From: Ustulina deusta | Taxonomy: Eukaryota > Ascomycota > Sordariomycetes > Xylariales > Xylariaceae | Assembly (NCBI GenBank): GCA_023159155.1 | Contig: JAJNNX010000025.1 | Coordinates: 581,092-645,091, forward strand | Length of the DNA stretch: 64,000 bases | Reading direction: 5' to 3' | Part shown: positions 1-11,271 of the stretch, piece after piece | Numbering within the stretch: the stretch's first letter is position 1 | Layout: the number at the start of each line of letters is the position of its first letter | Notes under the pieces: model-generated | Told to the model about the DNA's origin: nothing | Database searches by the model: none | The model's input: the letters and a program-made list of their open reading frames with translations, nothing else | Program-made: the position numbers and the translations under genes

Positions 1-1
1 T

Positions 2-556
2 GCGCTTGGGCAGCTTTCTCCCTGGCAAGTGACCGGCCTCCAGACGTGGCAGCCATCAGGACGGCCAGGTAGCAGCCCCGACTGGTACGTGCACGTGAAC
101 ATCACGAACCCAGATCCGACCCAGAGTGTCGCGGACCCCGACGTCGCACAGGGCAAGGTGTACTGCCAGGTAGTGTGGCGCTATCCCGATGTCCCTTACA
201 ATCAGATCTCGGAGTGCGACATCGTGGACACCACCGGCTCGACTACCTGGGCCTGGACGGTCGAGCTGCTCGAAGCAGATGACGCCGACCCATCTCCCAC
301 GACGAACTTCGGCTTGCGCTGGAGAGCGGCATCCACACTATCAGCTTCCGCCGATGAAGACGTGCAGATCTGGACCGGCGTCGGCCAGTTCGAGGTTGCC
401 ATGAATATGCAGGGCACGTGTGCTGCTAGTGGTTTCTGCTCGTGGGCGTTGAAACCGGAAAGCACTCCAGTTCCGGTCGAAGTCACCTCTGTATCATGCT
501 CGGGGACAGTTGATGAGGCTTTGTACGGTATTGATTGTGATCAAGAGGCAGAGTGA
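2..556 (+). CDS. 3' part of a probable small secreted protein (5' end outside window)
   Basis: The frame is open from base 2 to the TGA at 554-556, giving 184 residues with no ATG at the beginning, so the start (or an upstream exon) lies before the window. The N-terminal part reads LSPWQVTGLQTW followed by PSGRPGSSP. I associate a W-x-V-T-x-L then PSGRPGSSP layout with small secreted, Cys-containing fungal proteins of unknown function, where it follows directly on a signal peptide. Six cysteines are visible (CQVVW, SECDI, GTCAASGFC, SVSC, GIDC), compatible with disulphides in an extracellular protein. No catalytic motif is seen. Codon use is GC-rich and coding-like. That it is secreted is an inference because the signal peptide is not in view. 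Confidence 0.6.
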   Translation, partial: ALGQLSPWQVTGLQTWQPSGRPGSSPDWYVHVNITNPDPTQSVADPDVAQGKVYCQVVWRYPDVPYNQISECDIVDTTGSTTWAWTVELLEADDADPSPTTNFGLRWRAASTLSASADEDVQIWTGVGQFEVAMNMQGTCAASGFCSWALKPESTPVPVEVTSVSCSGTVDEALYGIDCDQEAE

Positions 557-2362
557 AATGTTCATCCTCGGGGTTGAGCCCCTTCTCGCAGTCTACGCGT
601 GTCGGCTTGGCATATCTGACCCAACAACTCTCATGTCTTGATGGAGCAAGAAGAAGCGGCAAGCAGGGGGGGAAATTGGTTAAATGGCATGTTATTCATC
701 TAGCTTGCTTGTCGCAAGCGCTTGGGAGGCCTGGCAGTTGTTACTACTTTGCCCCTAGCTACTTGGCCTCCGCCCAGACATCATCCGCGATGAGCTGGAA
801 CTATTTTGGTAAGTTACCTGCAGCTTAAAAACTTCGTTAAATTTATCATAAGAAGCATTTGGATTTGGACTCCGGGCGCTTGTATGAGGTACGCACCGGC
901 TGTATGTGCTAGTCCTCATGAGAGTCGTTGCTGGGTCCCCTCCACAATCTATGCTACACCGAATACATTCGCCTATCCGTTTACGCTACGGGCTAGAAAC
1001 CAAACATCATAGGTTACTCAACAATTCCACAAGTGATAGCTCATTCATGTAAGACGGGCGCTAGCATGTTGGTCGCAATTTTTACAAAGCTGATCCCGAA
1101 AAGTGTTACACTTATACGGATGTCCTTTTTCAACAACGGGGAAGGTGTGATTGATCCCAGCAGCAGAGAGCACAGTACACATCACCGACAGATCGGCATG
1201 CCAAAGTCAGGGTCCAGTCCCGGAAACATATCGTTCATCTGTGAGGCGAAGATATTGGGTAAGGGTCGGGGCTTAGTGGCCACGAAAGCTCGTCGAGCAG
1301 GTTAAAATCACAAGCTGTCGAAAAAAAAGAATGAAAGGCGAGTTGGATGACCTCCTTGCTCGCGCGGTCGATAACTTGCCGTTGGTGCACCGAGATGAAG
1401 TTCTCGGGTTGCCCACGCACATCGGGGCAAGAACCCATAGAGAAAAGGTCGGCAAAGATATCCAGAACTGGTCGAGCTTCCAGTGCCTATTTACTACTAT
1501 CTATAATAGTACGTACTTTCACCTGGTCCGAGTTTCTTGTAACCAATATATTGCGACATCTAGGTATCACGAATCAATCGTAGCTGCTGACTAAATTGCG
1601 TGCATTTCCTGGACAGCAATACGTTTCTTAAAATGTCGTTGCCGTTCGCGACATACAACTAGAAGACCTATTAGTCGCATGAATTGAGTGAGTCCATGCG
1701 AGGACATTCCCAGGGCTCATTGTATTGTACGAGCGCGCGAAGAATGACGCGACAGTCCTCGTCTGCCGTAGTCGGAAAGACTAGGGGGGTTAACAGGTTG
1801 GGGATTTGCATGCTCGTGTGAGCACTGCAGCGCCAACGCTATCCAAGTAGCGGAGTCGGGCGAGAACATCATGGGAGATCAGCGCCTGTTGAAAGAGCTT
1901 GACAATTATTCCGCGTCGCGGTGTCCAACTCGTCGTTCATTTATTGAGGAGAAGAAGAAAGCCGCCGTATAGCCCGACAAGTCTTATCCATTGGATGTTC
2001 CGATTGAAGCACATCAGTCGATGTGTAGGCCCATCACCCTACATTTGCGAACTATGTGGATATGTCTAAATTCCCGTGTTTGAATTCCGAACATGTTCAC
2101 GGCAGGAATGTAACCTACTTAAGGTAGATAGGCCCTTTGTTCGGAAAGGTTCGGCAATTTCCGACTCCGTTTCTGCAGTATCCCCGTGGCGATACGCTGG
2201 CAGTGCGGGGGTAGATCGCGATGATGACCTCAGAGCTAATCCCGCGCAACCGTATTACAACCATGTGATCATTTCTGTTGAATAGGGCGGCAAATATAAG
2301 CACCGTGCTTCAGACATGTATCCTACGAGAATACCAGCCACTGTCTAGACAGAGCACGCAAG
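557..2362. other. intergenic, 1.8 kb, one possible exon relic
   Basis: No gene with a credible start is visible. On the minus strand a stretch from 1486 down to a TGA at 1237-1235 is open for 84 codons after a possible AG acceptor and has coding-like composition (it includes FADLFSMGSCPDV and VIDRASKEVIQLAF). It has no ATG or partner exon, so it is noted as a possible gene relic only. A weak TATA-like AAATATAAG near 2292-2300 lies about 65 bp before the P450 start. Confidence 0.4.
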
Positions 2363-4037
2363 ATGGAGTCCATTGTTCATCTCATTCGCCAAAAACTCAC
2401 GGCACATCTTGTCGGGCTGCTCATACTCGGTAGCTTAGTAAGTCTCGTTCTTTGGCTCGTGGGGAATGAGGTTGCTCGGCTGGGCGCGAGAATACCAGGG
2501 TTGAAGGGACCCAGAGGATGGCCGATTATAGGGAGTTATCTCGACATCACGAGCAATGCGGCAATTCAGTACGATAAATGGGGGAAGCAGTACGGAGATG
2601 TCTATCAGGTGCAGCTGGGAAATACCACCGTAGTCATCGTGAACAGCCCAACAGCAGCGAAAACCGTCTTCTTATCGAACTCTCATGCTGTGAGTTCGCG
2701 ACCGGTAACATACACGTTCCATAAGGTATGTAATCCTCAGGCGTACCTATACTGAATCATATCTTAATGCCGCTTATAGGTGGCCTCGACTACCGCAGGG
2801 CTAACGATTGGGACATCGCCTTATGACGACAGTCTTAAGCGGAAAAAAAAAGGAATCGCGGTCGCTCTGAACCGCCCAGCAATCCAAACCTACATACCAT
2901 ATTTCGACCGGGAGACGAGGGCATTCATTGAGGATTTGATGACGTATGGGAAGGCAGGGGCCGTTACTATTGATCCGTTGCCTATGATCCAGCGACTCAG
3001 CCTATCGCTAGTGATGACCATCAACTGGGGTGTTCGCATCCCGTCTATCAACGACGGCCTTTTCAGGGAGATCGTTGCGGTTGAAGAAGAGCTCAACAAA
3101 ACCAGATCAACGGTGGGCAATGCTCAAGACCACATCCCCCTTCTCCGGCTGAACCCGTTGAACCCTACGTCGGTCAAAGCGAGGGCTATGAGACAGCGCC
3201 GTGACGCATACCTGGCCCAGCTCAACAGCGACCTCGCCAAGAAGATGCAGGAAGGCACCAACGATCCGTGCATCCAGGCGAGCGTCATAAGATTCAAGGA
3301 AGTGGAACTTAACGAGACAGAGTTGGCCGCCATCAGCCTATCTGTCACGTCAGGCGGGTTCGAGACAGTATCGAACACGGTGCAATGGTCTATTGCTTTC
3401 TTGGCTCAGCACCGTGACATCCAGGACAAGGCCTACGAGGAGATATGCAAGTTCCAGGGCTCGGACGAGCCGTTATGCGACGCGTCAGACGACCAGAAGT
3501 GTGGATACATAGTAGGTCTCGCGAAGGAGTCTCTGCGATACTTCAGTGTGATCCCGCTCGGCCTACCGAGAGAAACAATCAAGGACATCGATTACGAAGG
3601 CGTGCGGATTCCTTCCGGAAGCACTATTTACATGAACGCCTGGGCCTGTAACCGCGGTAAGTCTATCACGTCTCTCTCGTCTTGCCAAACGGGCGCCGCA
3701 CGGAATCCTAACGCCCATCTCAGACCCCGAGCTTTTCCCCGACCCAGATCGGTTCGAGCCGGAGAGGTGGTCCGCGCGGCCCGATGCACCTGTCTTCGCA
3801 TTTGGCCTCGGCTATCGAATGTGTGCCGGACATCTCCTGGCTATGCGAGAGCTGTACCTCATCTTCATGCGTTTATTGGGTAGTTTCCGCATCGAAACCT
3901 CCGAGAAGATAGATTGTGACCCTAGCAAGGACATGAAGATCGCGACGGATTTGATCATGGCGCCACGTGCATATCGAGTTTCATTCAAACCACGCAATGA
4001 GCGGAGGCTGCTTGAGTCTCTTGCCAGCGCAGCCTAA
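2363..4037 (+). CDS. cytochrome P450, CYP504 (phenylacetate hydroxylase) type
   Basis: Three exons, 2363-2725, 2780-3656 and 3724-4037, give 517 aa, the usual length for CYP504. Introns are GTATGT...TATAG (54 bp) and GTAAGT...CTCAG (67 bp). An N-terminal membrane anchor (about residues 14-36) is followed by the proline hinge IPGLKGPRGWPIIGS. The I-helix motif GGFET is at 313-317, the K-helix ExxR at E371-R374, PERW follows, and the heme loop FGLGYRMCAG carries the axial Cys447. The stretch ASTTAGLTIGTSPYDDS resembles fungal phenylacetate 2-hydroxylase (PhacA) and 3-hydroxyphenylacetate 6-hydroxylase (PhacB), ER enzymes that feed phenylacetate to homogentisate. Which substrate is used cannot be read from sequence. 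No homogentisate-pathway gene is nearby. All key residues are present, so it should be functional. Confidence 0.9.
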
Positions 4038-4740
4038 AGAGTAGTCTCGGGACCTAGATGGGGAGAAGGAATTGGATAGCCAACAGCCGTGGCCATATTG
4101 TAATCTCGGGGCCATGACGTGTAGAAAATAAGAGACATGTTGTAGAAGCCCGGCACTCACCATCGGCGCAGAAAGCATTGGGCCGTATGGGATTTTCATG
4201 TATGCCTAATGTCCAAATGCAGTTTTGCATTTGTAGCTTTAGATGTCAGAACACCATTAAACCTCGTCTGAATCGATAGTCCTCCCTCTCTAACTAGTGG
4301 CATATCCTAATCCTCACTTAGCAGTCTTGCCCATTCTTTTTCTATTATTCCTAGAGATAATCTAAGTCTTGGGTGTCTTGCAGCGGCTCCTAGGCTTGAA
4401 TGCGTAGTTTGCAAAGGAACATTGATAGCTGATCGTGAATATGCCTCAAGTCAAGTTTGAGAATTTAATTCGGCAGGATTGGGCCGCGTATTTATTTTCT
4501 CTGTGGGTATCAGTGCAGTTGATGGTATGACACTGCTGTTGAAAGACGAAATTTCCACCCCATAATCCTACATGTGGTACCGAGATGTTAACAATTCTCT
4601 GGTTCTCATGCTGATGTACATGACAACATAGCCCCCCTTCTCTAGATGAGCCGATGTTGAGATCCCAGTGCTCTATGTCCCCGTGAACGCCGTTGAGAAA
4701 TTAACCGATATTACACATTGCTGTAATCTATTTTCTCCAT
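4038..4740. other. convergent 3' intergenic, nothing seen
   Basis: This 0.7-kb stretch separates the 3' ends of the P450 and GTP cyclohydrolase genes. It is moderately A+T-rich. I see no ORF, repeat or RNA gene in it. Confidence 0.6.
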
Positions 4741-5835
4741 TTATGCAAAACCTCTATTCAAGCCAACAAGGCTGAGGAACTCGTTTCTTGTTTTCTCCTT
4801 GCGCTCGAAGCATCCAAGCACGCAGCTGGTGATTGTGCTTGTCGTAGTCTTTTGCACGCCACGCATCACCATGCATAGGTGACTGGACTCCATGACTACT
4901 GCCACACCCTGTGGCTTGAGGACCTCCATGATGGCATTAGCAACCTCGCGCGTCAGTCGCTCCTGTACTTGAAGTCGGCGACTGAACATTTCGGCGATAC
5001 GTGGAAGCTTTGAGATACCGATGACATTATTGTGAGGTATGTATCCGATGTGCATCTAAAATGGGTTAGCATCGGACTCGGTCTGCCAGATGGCTTGGCA
5101 TACCTTGCCAGTGAAGGGGACGAGATGATGTTCGCAGAGACTGAAGATTTCAATATCCTTCACAATGACCATTTCATTGTGACCCTCATGGAAGATGGCA
5201 TTGTTGACAATGTCCTTGACATTCTGCTGGTAGCCCTTGGTAAAGAACAGCATTGCTTTCGCATAGCGAGTGGGCGTATCGAGCACACCCTCCCTATCCG
5301 GGTCCTCGCCCACACATTCTAGGATGGTTCGAACGGCTCCCCGAAGTTTGTCAAGTCGTACGGCGGCTTGCTCGGTGCTTTCTTCGAGTCGCTGTCGGGT
5401 TCCGCTGCCTGTGCCGGGCTGGTTAACATATAGATCGGATAAGAAGGAAATGGGTCTGCTGCACGCACTTGGTCGACTGAGGCCATCGAAGTCGATAACA
5501 GGGCTGGGAGATCTCGTTGCGGTGCCTTCTGGCTTGGTTTTCTTCTTCCCCTTCTTCTTCGGCTCATCCCTGGGGTCGCGAGCAGCTTTGCTCAAGCTGT
5601 TGCGCCTCTTGGAGGAGCTTGATGGCGTATTCAGCTCTGAAATCCCGCCGTCCTTGGCTCGTCTCTTGTTCCGCCTCCTCTTCTTGGCGGCCGTCTTGCC
5701 GTCCCCGGCGCCGTTGGCTCGTCTCGCGCTGCTATCGACGGAGTCGTCGATGTCGGATGGTCCTGTGGTAGAGCTGCTGGGCGGTTCCGAGACGGAGGCC
5801 TGGTCTGATGTTTTGGCTTCGGCGAACTGAACCAT
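4741..5835 (-). CDS. FOL2: GTP cyclohydrolase I
   Basis: Exons 5835-5469, 5408-5104 and 5055-4741 encode 328 aa. The enzyme makes dihydroneopterin triphosphate from GTP, the first step of folate and pterin synthesis in the cytosol. The catalytic core is complete: [13 protein letters not shown], then [11 protein letters not shown] with zinc ligands Cys214 and His217, and [10 protein letters not shown] with the third ligand Cys285. The N-terminal ~115 residues are a disordered, Ser/Lys-rich extension ([18 protein letters not shown]) that could act as a nuclear signal; fungal enzymes have variable extensions here. The ATG at 5835 is the first in frame (the frame opens further upstream without an ATG). 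The first intron (5468-5409, GTGCGT...ACAG, TTAAC branch) is exactly 60 nt and has no stop, so unspliced mRNA would still code. The second is 48 nt (GTATGC...TTTTAG). Confidence 0.93.
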
Positions 5836-6656
5836 GTTGGAAATTAGTCGGCTGTATGGCGGCACATGGGCATGCTTGACGCGGCTTCGGCTTCGGGATG
5901 ACGGAAACAAACGAGGACTCTTCACCAGTCCAATTGAGCAGATGCTGTGAAAAGCGAAGAGGCCACGACGGTACGGTCTCCGAGGCGTTTGAGAGTCTAC
6001 CTAGATCCCCACTGCAAGCCAGCCTGTCATTGACATCCTTACAGCTCACAGCATACTGTAGGTTACCCAGCTAAGCAGGTAAGCAGACCCTGAAATATTT
6101 TAGCCTCCGTCATCGGGAATCGATAACGGTTTTTGGCTTGACCCCGCTGCTCGCTGCAGTCATGTGGTGGAAGTGGGGTTACATGTAGGTATCACCCCAC
6201 CTGTGCCGTATTGAGCCGGTGAGCTAAACCATTTAGAGAATTAAATACATCGCGCCACATGAACTATCGATAAGGAGCATTGCGTGGCGAAGCACTCCCT
6301 GTTTACCCAAACCTCTAGACGGTAGAATTGACCGAGGGACTCGAGAGATCGGTACTAACGTAGTTCAGCTCGAGCCCTGCGCTGCGACAAGTCCCTACTA
6401 GGTATATCACATCTCACATGCCGTTGCCGCCACCATCTCTTCTAACCATTCATTCCCACTGGAATCAGCCGATCAACCGTATCGACCGAGGACTTGATAG
6501 ACGTCAAAACCACCAACTGCCTGTGCATTCTTCGATCTCGCGTTAGGAACTCGGCACACGCGACACGCGCCGTGTCTCCCGCTGCCGGCGATTTCGGCCC
6601 AGCCAACCGACGACGCATTCGGGTTTGTGATTCCTTGCACATCCCATATCTTCGAG
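5836..6656. promoter_or_regulatory. shared divergent promoter, GTP cyclohydrolase / TAF11
   Basis: The 821 bp between the two divergent start codons must hold both promoters. No TATA box or clear operator is obvious. C/T-rich stretches precede the TAF11 start, as is common before fungal housekeeping genes. Confidence 0.4.
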
Positions 6657-7726
6657 ATGTCTTCGCCGCCGCACAATTACTCGCCCGCCGGCTCTCCGCC
6701 GTATCCCTCCCATTCCCAACTGCCGTCGAAAAAGCGAACCTCGATAGCCACCGAACTCTCGATTCAACCGCCCTCTCTCAAACGACGTAAGGCATCCACC
6801 ATGTCCGTCGCGTCGGCTGGATCCGCTCACCCTCTGCGACAAACGTCCTTCCCGCCAGACGAGGCACTCGCCCGGGACTACTCACCCTCCTACCGGCGTT
6901 CGCCGAGTGTTGATACAATGAGTCTTGTTAGCGGAAGCCAAGTGAGCGGCGCGCCTACGAAGAAAAAGCGCGGCCGCAAGTCGAAGATAGACCTCGCCAA
7001 CGAAGCCGCCGCTGCTGCGCTTCGCGATGGCACCCCAAGCCTCGTCGGCGGCCGCGCAGCCACAATCGTCAGCAATGCCAGCGGAACTATAGGCAAGGAC
7101 GGCGATGGCGACGGAGGTAGAGATGGCGATAACGACGGTTCCTTCGAACTCCCAGAAAGCATGGCTAGTCGCTCTGCTGCTAGGACGAAAGAACAGATTG
7201 AGGAGGAGAAAGAACTGGTTGCCCTCCTGAAATCCCAGATGGACACGGTCCAGTTTGACCGGTACGAAGTATGGCACAGGCAGTCTATCAAACCCCAGGA
7301 CGTCAAGCGGGTACGCAATCATCATTCCCAATTCCATGACGTCGTCTAACTTGTTCTATGTAGCATATCAACAGTGTCACGTCTCAATCGTGCCCCACGA
7401 ATGTGCATCAAATGATGCAGGTAGTCTGCAAGATGTACCTGGGTGATATAGTGGAAGCCGCACGCGATATCCAGCAGGAATGGATTGAATCGGGAGAAAA
7501 GCAAACAGATCTAGAGGACGACAACCTGGAACCATCAAATGAACTTTCCAAGTGCCGCCGGCAAGCTCCTCTGCGCCCAGACCATCTCCGGGAAGCGTAC
7601 CGTCGACGCAAGGCAGCTGCTGAGAATGGCGGTGCATTGGGTAGCTTGATGGTATGGAATCAACAAACACAGAACGGTACCGAGAGATTTGCGGTGCGAG
7701 CCGGGGGACGTCGCATTTTTAAATAA
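6657..7726 (+). CDS. TAF11: TFIID subunit TAF11
   Basis: Exons 6657-7310 and 7364-7726 (intron 53 bp, GTACGC...ATGTAG with a CTAAC branch) encode 338 aa. TAF11 is a histone-fold subunit that pairs with TAF13 inside TFIID in the nucleus. The fold is at about residues 190-275: LVALLKSQMDTVQFDRYEVW, IKPQDVKR, then after the intron HINSVTSQSCPTNVHQMMQ and YLGDIVEAARDIQQEW. This matches the TAF11 pattern of an amphipathic helix with QFDRYE-type sequence and a final helix ending in a GE/DIVE motif. The N-terminal half is low-complexity (SP-rich, KKKRGRKSK basic patch, a GDGDGDGGRDGDNDG run), typical of fungal TAF11. The start is the ATG at 6657; the frame is open slightly upstream but has no earlier ATG. 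Confidence 0.88.
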
Positions 7727-9301
7727 GCAACACTTTACGAATCACATGCATGGTCACGGCGTTCGGGTTGAAGCCAAATGGTCGCTATAAGGGGAAAGGC
7801 CTCAGGTTGGTGGTTTACAGCGCAATGGGTGCGCTCGGAGTTTATGAGTGGTTCCTTCTTCCCCCCTTGTCAGCGCTGAGATTGCTTGGGAGTAAAACCC
7901 ATCATGCTTTCACAGGTCTCCAGATTACACTAACCTAGTACAGTACTGATGAAATGAAGTATCTCCTATATCATTGGTTCTGAGCTTGACCTTGGGGCGT
8001 CACAACTTCGGGAACTATTCTCGTATATAAAACCAGGTAAGGTTAAGCTATGCGTAACGACGACTTGATGGCTTCACCGACGTTGAATCCCCTGCTGTAC
8101 ATTAGCGTGCATGGCTTAAGTAAGAGCTAGACGTATCAATATCCCTCGAATTCAATGCCGCTTACTGAGGTGGTCCTGGAACCAGATTCCTGGATCACCC
8201 TCCGGCACCCTCCGGCACCACTTAGTATTCAGGCTAAAAGCCGCGATAAGTTTCAGTCTCCTTCTCTGGATTTGGCAAGTGGGACACCAACTTGCATAAA
8301 TAGATGCCTATCAAGATCACCTTGGCAACGCTTCCTACTTTAGTAAGCTTCCATGACTAGCTATGTACACGTGTTTAATAGATTGCCGTAATATGCTTGG
8401 TCCGCTGTAATTTTTCGTGCGGACGGAATTATCCGAAGAACAGGGAAGATTATCGAGTTGACAAGTTTCCTAACCTCAAGGTTATTTACATATATAGATG
8501 TCAGTTCTATTCCACGGACATAATTGAGTATTATTGATAGTCCAGGATGTCGTAGATTATGCAACTACCTAACCGAAATTCCTAGTCATCTTTAGTCTCC
8601 TCCACTCGATATAACGAGTAGATGATGGTGGATAGGCAAGTCTCATTTAGTCCCAATCTCTTCCTTCCTCATCAGCCCTACTATACCGAAAACAGGCCAG
8701 CGTCTATATATACTCACTTTGCTAAAATTAGATAATCCATTCCTAGTAGACAGCCGGAGCCGTCTTCTCGTCTAATAATTAGGGGCTTTGTCCTCCAGTT
8801 GTTTGAGACATCTAGATCCGCCAGTCTGACCTTACGCTTGCCGCTGTAGTCAGCATAACGAGCGGCCCGGCAAGGGAATAACAAATCCCGATAACAAATC
8901 ATACTTGTGAGTGTTGCTAAATGAGTTAAGTGGGTAGTTGAAGTCAGCAATACCGATGACGCGAAATGGCGAGATCACGGCGCAGATTTCACAATCCCAC
9001 TATCTCCAAGGTACCATCCAGGGACCCTGAACACTGTCCCGCAATGGAACCGTCGCGATGTGGAGAGTGTAGTGTAGGTATATAATATGTCTAGATGCCG
9101 TAGCGGGTTCAGCATGGCGTGCTCGTTCGACATTATCAATGGCCAGAGCCCGACTTGCAGTGCGCTGAAAGAACCCTGAAAGAACCCTGAAAGAACCCTG
9201 ACGAGAATACACAGTGACGGCTGAATTGTCCGAGATAATTGCGGCCAGACTATACCACTTGCATCGAGCTGCCTGTGCCAATCCTTTCTCGTCTAGTCAA
9301 C
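7727..9301. other. intergenic, 1.6 kb
   Basis: No supported gene. It contains a short CCGGCACCCT direct duplication near 8200-8220 and the 11-bp triplet repeat listed separately. The rest is A+T-leaning unique sequence. Confidence 0.5.
9165..9197. repeat. tandem repeat, 3 x 11 bp
   Basis: Three perfect copies of CTGAAAGAACC in direct tandem, 105 bp before the glycosyltransferase start codon. It could be promoter-internal slippage; no function is claimed. Confidence 0.9.
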
Positions 9302-10737
9302 ATGAGCACCGTCAGCGACCCGGTGCGCATTAGCGAGAATGCCATCCCGGCGTCCAGTAAGGAAGCTCAAGTGCCGGCCTCATTGGACTACCCGATCCCG
9401 GCCGGATGCCATGCCATCCCAGCAGACCAACTAGACCTCCGGTCGGACGCCGAGATTGACCAGGACTTGGTGAACCCAAAGCCGATTTCAACAGACACCC
9501 TAAAGAATATATTCTTCTTCTGGCACAGCGGCTATGAGTCCAGTGAGTACCACCCGCAGCTACTCCCCCCCCCCTTTCCCGTCTTTGAAAGGAGCGGGAT
9601 TTCCTCCCGAGGCTCGACTCTGTTCCAAATACTCGCCATGCCTTTCTCCGTCCCGCTGGTTCTGAGCATGGGAGCGGATTTCTAACTGAATGTGCCCCAG
9701 TGCACCCGTACACAAAGCGTAATGTGCGCGCACACCACCGCCGGCTGGCGAAATACGGCTGGACCATCTACGTGATAAACCGAGTCGAGGGCTCGCCGCT
9801 CAACATCGCCAACTTCGTCGACGTCACCGACCCGACGCTGTTCCCGAAGGCGTTCCTGGACGGCAGGGTGGGCGGCGAGTTCGCGCCGCAGCACACGTCG
9901 GACCTGGTGCGCTGGCCGCTCCTGATGAAGTACGGCGGCATCTACACGGACGTGGGCCAGCTCCAGATCGGCGACCTCAACCGCCTGTGGGACGAGACGC
10001 TCGGCAACCCCGACTCGCCGTACGACATCATCTCGTACAACCTGGGCCCCGTCGACCACCGCGACCTCGCCAACTACTTCTACGCCTCGCGGCCGAACAA
10101 CCCCCTCTTCGAGCGCGGACACAGGCTGTTGCTGGCGCTGTGGAACGCCGACGGCGGCAAGCTGAGCACCGAGGGCATGCACGCGAGCCCGCTGCTCAAG
10201 GGGCCCAAGCTCATCGGCCAGCGGTTCCCCGAGGCGATCCGCAAGAAGCTCACCGACTACATCATCCAGGGCTACTGCCTGACCCTGGCCATGGGCCTGG
10301 TGGACGACGAGGACGGCTGGGACGGGCCGGCGTACTGCGCCGAGCACATCTACGCCATCGACTACATGGTCGGCTCGCAGCTGATCCAGCAGTACACGAA
10401 CTGGAGCGGCACCGAGGCGTTCCGGCTGATGTCGCTGGCGCTGCCCGCGGCCGGCGAGGAGGAGAGCGCGGACCAGAAGAAGGCGCGCGAGATCGTGGAG
10501 GCGTGTCTGAGCAGGAGTTTCAGCTTCAAGCTGGCCCACGGCTACATCGTGCAGGTCGTGGGCGACACGCTCGGGTCTCTGTGGAGGAAGCACGACGGGT
10601 CCGACAACGTCCCCGGCACGTACGCGCACTGGCTGAGGGAGGCCATGATCTACTGGACCCAGGACGAGCTGCCGGATAGGCTGGACTTCCAGGTCATAGA
10701 ACCGTATAAGCGGGGTCCGTTACTGCGAGAGGAGTGA
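9302..10737 (+). CDS. capsular-polysaccharide-synthesis-type glycosyltransferase
   Basis: Exons 9302-9542 and 9701-10737 (intron 158 bp, GTGAGT...CCCAG with a CTAAC branch) encode 425 aa. The protein has no signal peptide or obvious membrane segment. After a ~60-residue leader comes IFFFWHSGYE/SMHPYTKRN, then FAPQHTSDLVRWPLLMKYGG and YTDVGQ (GGIYTDVG at residues 159-166). This is the nucleotide-sugar-binding core shared by the Caps_synth and Gly_transf_sug (DXD) families, in which the Asp of the YxD motif binds metal and sugar nucleotide. Fungal members are commonly labelled capsule polysaccharide biosynthesis proteins; the sugar and acceptor are unknown. Exon 2 is strikingly rich in G/C at third codon positions compared with exon 1 and neighbouring genes. 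The frame stays open 5' of the ATG at 9302, but that is the first ATG. Confidence 0.8.
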
Positions 10738-10739
10738 GT

Positions 10740-10761
10740 AGAAGAAGAAGAAGAAGAAGAC
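10740..10761. repeat. (AAG)n microsatellite
   Basis: About seven AAG units begin immediately after the glycosyltransferase stop codon. Confidence 0.9.
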
Positions 10762-11249
10762 GTCAAACAGGTTAGACATAGAAATTAGACCACGGCATTT
10801 CACGATACAATTTCGTGACCCTTAGTCCGAGAGTGTGTACTATGGATAATAGAGATTCCGCAGCAATGTGGCACGCTTTTTGGAATTCACTCCCTCGCTC
10901 GCTCTATATAAACCAAGGCCTGGTCGAGGGGGGAACAGCGATGGGTTACCGACTAAACGTCCCTTGTTTCGATGTAGTAGTTGCTGAGTCCAATATTATC
11001 CGACGCGCAAATTGACATCTTGTCACGGAACAGACCCGAAGTGCTGTGCCGTAACACTACCAAGAGTAGAATGTCGTCAAGTCAGGCACCTGACCATTTA
11101 CGACACGCGTCTAGCTCATATGTCCCAGCCCTCACGCCCGTGACCTAGTTGGTGGGATGCTGAGTACCTCGATAAATATCGTGCCAAGATGTTTAGTGTT
11201 AACTGAATTCCTGCCTAGATAGTCCACTCCCCCGCATCGTCTACTTATG

Positions 11250-11271
11250 TATATATATATATATATATATA
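11250..11271. repeat. (TA)11 microsatellite
   Basis: An uninterrupted TA dinucleotide run of about 11 units in intergenic DNA. Confidence 0.9.

Noticed and set aside
5270..5830. 186-codon frame antisense to GTP cyclohydrolase
   Set aside because: Low-complexity Ser/Leu shadow of the Lys/Ser-rich N-terminus.
9682..10629. 315-codon frame antisense to the glycosyltransferase
   Set aside because: It mirrors the GC-rich third positions of a confidently identified gene, is Val/Arg/Leu-biased and has no family motif.
9987..10679. 230-codon overlapping frame on the plus strand
   Set aside because: Arg/Gly/Ala-rich shadow of glycosyltransferase exon 2 with no ATG context or motif.
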